Source: an uncultured bacterium (GTDB lineage Bacteria > Cyanobacteriota > Vampirovibrionia > Gastranaerophilales > Gastranaerophilaceae). Taken from it: DNA of 9,248 bases. Location: NCBI GenBank assembly GCA_937894665.1, contig CALAWF010000008.1, positions 1 through 9,248 on the forward strand, written 5' to 3'. Below the pieces are notes generated by a model. That model was not told where the DNA came from, ran no database searches, and worked only from the letters and a program-made list of their open reading frames with translations. The position numbers and the translations under genes were made by a program. Positions 5,896 through 9,248 of the stretch are shown piece after piece. Every line of letters starts with the position of its first letter. The first letter of the stretch is position 1.

Positions 5896-6369
5896 ATGAA
5901 AGTGAAAAAGAGTATTGGATTTACACTAGCAGAAGTACTTATAACCCTTGGTATAATTGGCGTTGTAGCTGCAATAACAATTCCGGCTTTAATTTCAGCT
6001 TGTAACAAAAATATTGTAGAAACAAGATTAAGCTCCACAAATGCAATTATTCTTCAAGCCTTCAGACGTTATCAGGCAGATAATGGGGATTCAACAATGT
6101 CGCTTGATACCTATGAGGATGGAGATGTAAACGGATATTCCTGGCAAAGAAGTAAAGATTTTTTTGATGAGTACTTTGCTAAATCTTTCAATACAACACA
6201 TACATACCCCAAAGGAACGAGATTTCCTATATATTCCGCAAAAGGAAATACAAATTTATCAACAGCTTTTGGAAATTATGCAGTATATAATATGTTAAAT
6301 AATGGTACTGTTATTGGGGTTGCGAAAAAATGGAAATTACGATGGAATAAGAGTTCACGTAATACTTAA
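5896..6369 (+). CDS. type IV prepilin-like protein, N-terminal part of a frameshifted gene
   Basis: This 157-aa frame carries a class III (type IV pilin/pseudopilin) leader: MKVKKSIG|FTLAEVLITLG, with cleavage expected after G8 and the conserved Glu at mature position 5 (E13). The hydrophobic helix continues to about residue 33. The globular part follows (RRYQADNGDSTMS, YAVYNMLNNGTVIGVAK). After K144 an A6 tract at 6325-6330 shifts the frame and the protein ends in 12 unrelated residues (WKLRWNKSSRNT). With one A fewer, the frame joins the C-terminal part at 6326-6625 to give a 242-aa protein of the length and ending usual for these prepilins. The Shine-Dalgarno sequence GGAGAG supports the ATG. 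The product would be processed by a prepilin peptidase and sit in the inner membrane or a pilus, but the truncated form lacks the C-terminal cysteine pair. Either the gene is broken, or the shift is a sequencing error, phase variation or recoding. Confidence 0.85.
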   Translation: MKVKKSIGFTLAEVLITLGIIGVVAAITIPALISACNKNIVETRLSSTNAIILQAFRRYQADNGDSTMSLDTYEDGDVNGYSWQRSKDFFDEYFAKSFNTTHTYPKGTRFPIYSAKGNTNLSTAFGNYAVYNMLNNGTVIGVAKKWKLRWNKSSRNT

Positions 6370-6625
6370 TCCTCAAAAGAAGAATTTGCTGGTAGGGCGT
6401 GATGTATTTGAACTTCAATATATGTCGGATGGAATGTCCGGTTATTATGCATATAACCCACAAATAAGACGGAATTATACAGAAGGCAACAGGAAATCTT
6501 ATATAGATGCATGCACATCAAATAGTGCACATCCATTATATGCAATGTCTTCAGCTGAATTTTGCGGATTTTTAATTTTGCAAAACAATTTCAAAGTGCC
6601 AAAGGATTATCCAGTTAAGTTATAA
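6326..6625 (+). pseudogene. C-terminal part of the frameshifted prepilin
   Basis: This stretch continues the prepilin in the frame one base later: NGNYDGIRVHVILNP, then GRDVFELQYMSDG, a pair of cysteines (DACTSN and AEFCGF) and the ending FKVPKDYPVKL. A DVF motif, two late cysteines and a K-x-P-K-D-Y-P ending are what I associate with the C-terminus of these prepilins (recalled family knowledge). There is no start with a ribosome binding site: the first ATG of this frame (6302) lies inside the N-terminal reading frame, so the part is unlikely to be made alone. It overlaps the end of the histidine kinase gene on the other strand by 11 bp (6615-6625). No further stop or shift is seen, so decay, if real, is recent. 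Confidence 0.8.
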
Positions 6626-7289
6626 CAGGGATTTTAATTTCAAACTGTGTTTGCCCTTTTAGAGATTTTACGAGTTCAAGACTTGCATTTTGAGCATTCA
6701 AATATTTTTTACAAATACACAAACCCAAACCACAACCGGTTTTCTTAGTTGTATAACCTTCGTTAAAAATGGATTGTTGTTTGTCTTTTGGAATTGGTTT
6801 CCCATCATTTGAAATTTTGATTATTCCAAAATTATTTTTTACTTCGGCAATGATTTCAATTTTACCTTTGATTTCAATAGATTCAATTCCATTTTTGATA
6901 ATATTCACAATGCAAGATAGAAAACGATTTTCATCAACCTTTATATCTGCAGAATTTTTTATAAAAACATCAAATTCAATATTCTTATCTTCATTTGCAT
7001 AAGCCTTTGATAATTCGACACCCTTTTCGACAATAGATTTAAAGTCATAAATCCGTTCTGTTGTGTTGTTTAGGGATTTTAAATCAAGCAAATTTGTCCC
7101 TATAATCTGAATAGATTTTTGAATACAATCAAGAGCGTTTTCAATTGAAGGATTTTCGATATTTGATTTTTCTAAGTTTTTTCTAATAATTTGAGAATAC
7201 ATATCGCAAATAGAAAGATGGTTTCTAATTTCGTGAGATACACATCTTATTTGAAGTTTAAGGTTTTCATCTGTAATTATTTCGCTCAT
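6615..7289 (-). CDS. soluble histidine kinase lacking a sensor domain
   Basis: A 224-aa two-component kinase. It starts almost directly with the dimerisation/phosphoacceptor helix VSHEIRNHLSI (H19). The ATPase domain (about 80-222) has the N box NIIKNGIES (129-137), the G1 box SNDGKPIP (160-167), the F region SIFNEGYTTKKTG (173-185) and the G2 box GCGLGLCICKKYL (185-197). There is no membrane segment, PAS, GAF or other input domain, so it must sense through a partner or respond to a cytoplasmic cue. The ATG at 7289 is preceded by AAGAGG at normal distance. It lies downstream of the response regulator gene on the same strand, with an intrinsic terminator between the two; no clear promoter of its own is visible. 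The pairing with that regulator is inferred from position. Its end overlaps the prepilin end. Confidence 0.92.
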   Translation of the reverse strand: MSEIITDENLKLQIRCVSHEIRNHLSICDMYSQIIRKNLEKSNIENPSIENALDCIQKSIQIIGTNLLDLKSLNNTTERIYDFKSIVEKGVELSKAYANEDKNIEFDVFIKNSADIKVDENRFLSCIVNIIKNGIESIEIKGKIEIIAEVKNNFGIIKISNDGKPIPKDKQQSIFNEGYTTKKTGCGLGLCICKKYLNAQNASLELVKSLKGQTQFEIKIPVIT

Positions 7290-7317
7290 TTTGCCTCTTT
7301 TTGAATATTAAAAAATA

Positions 7318-7347
7318 AAGGGTTCTTACACTTTATGCAGAACCCTT
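7318..7347 (-). terminator. intrinsic terminator between response regulator and kinase
   Basis: Perfect 9-base arms AAGGGTTCT/AGAACCCTT flank a 12-base loop. On the minus strand the stem is followed by TATTTTTTAATATT. It lies between the response regulator stop (7372) and the kinase start (7289). The plus strand has no good T run after the stem. Confidence 0.8.
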
Positions 7348-7371
7348 ATAGTTTATGTGTGTGTCAGAATT

Positions 7372-8073
7372 TTACACTGTAGTCATAGCTGATGTTTTGC
7401 TTGTTTTGAAACCGTGGCTAAGTGCATATAAAACTGCATTAGTTCTGTCGTTAACTTGTAATTTTTGGAAAATATTATTAACGTGTGTTTTAACAGTAGT
7501 TTCAGATATAATTAATTTTCCTGCAATACTCTTGTAGTTAATACCTTCGGTTAAAAGTTCAAGCACTTCATTTTCTCTCATAGTCAAACTTGATAATAGA
7601 TTTTCTTCTTCTGCTGCTTTTGCTTCTTCTTTTGCTGATGTTTGGAAATATTCGAAAAATCTTGTTGAAAGAACAGAAGGAAGGTAAATTTTACCTGAAG
7701 CAACTTCTTCAATTGCATCAATCAATTTAACAGAAGCCATAGTTTTTAGGACATAACCTCTGGCACCTAATTTCATAGCCCTGTAGATTAAATCTGAATC
7801 ATCATATCCACTCAAGGCAATAACTTTAGTTTGAAGATTCAACTTGTTGATTGTTTGAATAGCTTGTAAACCATCTTTTTCAGGCATATTAATATCCATC
7901 AAAACAACATCCGGATGATATTTTTTGATTAAGTTAATTCCGAGATTTGCACTTGTTGTAGTTCCAACTACGTCATAACTGCTTTCCAAGTTAATTAACT
8001 CTTTAATCCCTCTCAAGTGATTTGCGTTATCATCAATCAAAACTACTCTTAGTTTTCTGTTAAAATCTCTCAT
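7372..8073 (-). CDS. NarL/FixJ-family (REC-LuxR HTH) response regulator
   Basis: A 233-aa DNA-binding response regulator. The receiver domain (residues 7-128) has the acidic pair D14-D15 (VLIDDN), phosphoacceptor D60 (VVLMDINMPEKDG), S88 (IALSGYD) and K110 (YVLKTMAS). An Ala/Glu-rich linker (146-160) leads to a LuxR-type HTH (about 162-222) with LTMRENEVLELLTEG, SETTVKTHVNNIFQKLQV and DRTNAVLYAL. All key residues are intact. The ATG at 8073 has GGGGGAA seven bases upstream. The partner is probably the soluble kinase downstream. A terminator right after this gene means the regulator should be made in excess over the kinase unless termination is partial or controlled. The target genes cannot be told from the sequence; the prepilin and the secreted proteins are only neighbours. 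Confidence 0.95.
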   Translation of the reverse strand: MRDFNRKLRVVLIDDNANHLRGIKELINLESSYDVVGTTTSANLGINLIKKYHPDVVLMDINMPEKDGLQAIQTINKLNLQTKVIALSGYDDSDLIYRAMKLGARGYVLKTMASVKLIDAIEEVASGKIYLPSVLSTRFFEYFQTSAKEEAKAAEEENLLSSLTMRENEVLELLTEGINYKSIAGKLIISETTVKTHVNNIFQKLQVNDRTNAVLYALSHGFKTSKTSAMTTV

Positions 8074-8116
8074 CGTTATTCCCCCGTATTTATTAATTTT
8101 TGCTTACCTTCTACAC

Positions 8117-8230
8117 TTAATATACTAATCTTTTTGGATGGTATTTTAATCCATGCAGTGATTGATAAATAAATCCAGCAAGATTGAAGGTTGTATCTAA
8201 ACCTAAAGATTTAGAAAATTCCTCAATCAT
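8117..8230 (-). CDS. possible 37-aa small protein or gene remnant upstream of the response regulator
   Basis: An ATG at 8230 opens 37 codons up to a TAA at 8117: MIEEFSKSLGLDTTFNLAGF, then IYQSLHGLKYHPKRLVY. The composition is protein-like, with alternating helix-type residues and no simple repeats. No good ribosome binding site is present. The same frame continues upstream through one TAG (8234-8236) into FDSSINQPCGEIMV before a TAA at 8282-8284. So it may be the tail of a decayed gene rather than a true small gene. It ends 43 bp before the response regulator start, and its last codons contain a TATATT that could be the -10 of that gene. I do not recognise it. Confidence 0.25.
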   Translation of the reverse strand: MIEEFSKSLGLDTTFNLAGFIYQSLHGLKYHPKRLVY

Positions 8231-8418
8231 GCTCTACACCATGATTTCGCCGCATGGTTGATTAATTGAAGAGTCAAATTCTTAATAATTTAATCAGAGT
8301 ATTTTTTAGCCCCGAAACTCAACTCGAAAGATGATGACACAAACCCCTACAATTCTCATCTATACATATGAACTTTTGTAACAATTTTCCTTTTTTGCTC
8401 AAGAATAACTTTAAAAAA

Positions 8419-8439
8419 CCGTTAATAAATATATAACGG
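8419..8439. repeat. inverted repeat in the leader of the rightward gene
   Basis: CCGTTA and TAACGG flank nine A/T bases. On the minus strand the stem is followed by a T6 run, as in a terminator, but no minus-strand gene ends here. On the plus strand it lies eight bases before the Shine-Dalgarno sequence at 8448-8455, so it may instead be an operator or leader structure. Confidence 0.35.
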
Positions 8440-8461
8440 AAAAATTTGGAAAGGGTTACCA

Positions 8462-9248
8462 TTGACTGATAGTATTTCTTTAGGTAAAGGGCGTAAAGCT
8501 CAGCAAGTAGATATGGCGAAAATGCAGCAAGGCGGCATTATTCGTGAAGCCAAAAACGAAAAGAATGAAAGCATCTTTTCTGATGATGAAAAGAAAATTT
8601 TTGATGCTGTCGATAAAAACGGTGGTAAAGCCAATGGTGTACTTGATAAAGAAGAATTAAACAAGTTCATTGGCGACTTGAAAGAAGCTGCCGGAAATGG
8701 AAGACTTTCTAAACGAGAAGCTAATAAATTCTTAAAAGAACACGGATTACAAAACATTGACCCTAAAACATTATTCAGTTTTGTCGATAAAATTTCACAA
8801 TCAAGTGAAAATATCAAAAGTTGTCAAATGGATGCAGATGGCAACATCATTATTGAATATAATGATGACAAAACAGAAACAATTAATTCTGAAACTCAAA
8901 CTTCAACAATCGCAACAAATGACGGCAAAGTTTCAGAAGAATACAACGCTGCAAGAGAATTAACTAAAAAGACTGTTAAAGAAAATGAAACAGACAGTAC
9001 AACAACAGAATACTCCGGAGTGGACTCTAATGGAAATCCTATTCCCTCAAAAGAAACAGCAATTACTGAGGAAGGAAAAACAACAACCACAACAACTTTT
9101 GAAAACGGTAAGAAAAAAGAAATTGAAACTTCAAAAGACAACGGTGCAATTGTTACAACTACAACTTTAGATGAAAACGAAAAACCAAAAACAGAAGTTG
9201 AAACACAAGGTGCTTACACAGTAATCAACAGAGAATATGTAAACGGCG
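8462..9248 (+). CDS. EF-hand-like, Thr-rich repeat protein (3' end outside window)
   Basis: At least 262 aa, cut by the window edge. The start is a TTG at 8462: the Shine-Dalgarno sequence GGAAAGGG (8448-8455) lies six bases upstream and the N-terminus reads TDSISLGKGRKAQQVDMAKM. An internal ATG at 8513 lacks such a site. There is no signal peptide. Residues 40-70 (FDAVDKNGGKANGVLDKEEL) resemble an EF-hand-type loop with an insertion, and 73-92 (LKEAAGNGRLSKREANKFLK) resemble a second, degenerate one. From about 120 on, Asp/Gly turns and Thr-rich strands repeat (DADGNIIIEYNDDKTETI, EEGKTTTTTTFENGKKKEI, GAIVTTTTLDENEKPKTEVE), like short beta-hairpin repeats of surface proteins. I recall similar proteins in Gastranaerophilales but know no function. 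Calcium binding is possible but unproven. The gene is divergent from the response regulator. Confidence 0.85.
   Translation, partial: MTDSISLGKGRKAQQVDMAKMQQGGIIREAKNEKNESIFSDDEKKIFDAVDKNGGKANGVLDKEELNKFIGDLKEAAGNGRLSKREANKFLKEHGLQNIDPKTLFSFVDKISQSSENIKSCQMDADGNIIIEYNDDKTETINSETQTSTIATNDGKVSEEYNAARELTKKTVKENETDSTTTEYSGVDSNGNPIPSKETAITEEGKTTTTTTFENGKKKEIETSKDNGAIVTTTTLDENEKPKTEVETQGAYTVINREYVNG

Larger units (their letters stand above)
8074..8461. other. 388-bp region between response regulator and TTG-start gene
   Basis: Besides the doubtful small ORF at 8117-8230, this stretch holds inverted repeats. AATCATG (8225-8231) pairs with CATGATT (8240-8246); alternatively TCAATCATG (8223-8231) pairs with CATGGTTGA (8253-8261) with one G-U, so the two pairings exclude each other. 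CCGTTA (8419-8424) pairs with TAACGG (8434-8439) near the start of the rightward gene. The response regulator probably starts from TATATT (8118-8123, minus strand), with a weak -35. No tRNA, rRNA or known riboswitch was recognised. Confidence 0.5.

Noticed and set aside
6325..6330. Programmed -1 frameshift at the A6 tract
   Set aside because: A -1 slip leads to a TAA within a few codons; only skipping one A restores the prepilin, and no stimulatory structure is evident.
8222..8254. 10-codon frame MRRNHGVEHD overlapping the small ORF start on the minus strand
   Set aside because: It is too short and has no ribosome binding site, so a leader peptide cannot be supported.
8500..8817. 105-codon open frame on the minus strand
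   Set aside because: It lies antisense to the EF-hand-like gene, whose plus-strand frame has the better start and composition.
8896..9141. 81-codon minus-strand and overlapping plus-strand frames near the right end
   Set aside because: They are shadows of the Thr-rich coding frame; the Gln- or Val-rich composition is an effect of ACA/CAA codons.

Overview
This is an AT-rich bacterial window, read as a gut lineage of the Melainabacteria/Vampirovibrionia type (Candidatus Gastranaerophilales). That assignment is an inference. It rests on the MEP-pathway gene ispG, Sec signal peptides, a type IV prepilin with the N-terminus GFTLAEVLITLGIIGVVAAI and a C-terminus ending in a KVPKDYP-type motif, and a Thr-rich, EF-hand-like protein starting TDSISLGKGRKAQ. 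TAG and TAA are both ordinary stops here: TAG ends six of the genes. No mobile element, CRISPR array, tRNA or rRNA was seen.

Left part (1-2213, minus strand): a small secreted protein (683-1006) and a secreted TPR protein (34-693) overlap by 11 bp and share one good promoter. A third gene probably begins at base 28 and leaves the window. Upstream of them, and closed off by a strong terminator (1127-1156), is ispG (1161-2213). Middle part (2255-5563, plus strand): a YfcE-like metallophosphoesterase, a Cys-based (CX5R) phosphatase, a promoter-bearing gap, a YkgJ-type CxxCxxCC protein and the radical SAM RNA methyltransferase rlmN.

Right part (5560-9248): a 70-aa HTH-like regulator converges on rlmN, the two stop codons sharing CTAG, and diverges from a type IV prepilin. 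The prepilin reading frame is broken at an A6 tract. The gap between regulator and prepilin carries three copies of ATGTGTA placed on and around the prepilin promoter. Next comes a minus-strand two-component pair, a NarL/LuxR response regulator followed by a soluble histidine kinase, with an intrinsic terminator between them. A 388-bp region follows, holding inverted repeats and a possible 37-codon ORF. The last gene starts with TTG at 8462 and runs off the right edge.

Functionally this is mostly housekeeping (isoprenoid precursors, rRNA/tRNA methylation) with a signalling and surface module. I do not see a clear, complete new system. The most interesting points are: the frameshifted prepilin with a repeat-bearing operator beside a tiny regulator; near-identical extended -10 sequences placed exactly 6 nt before the ATG of ispG and rlmN (suggesting leaderless mRNAs); and the terminator that separates regulator from kinase.
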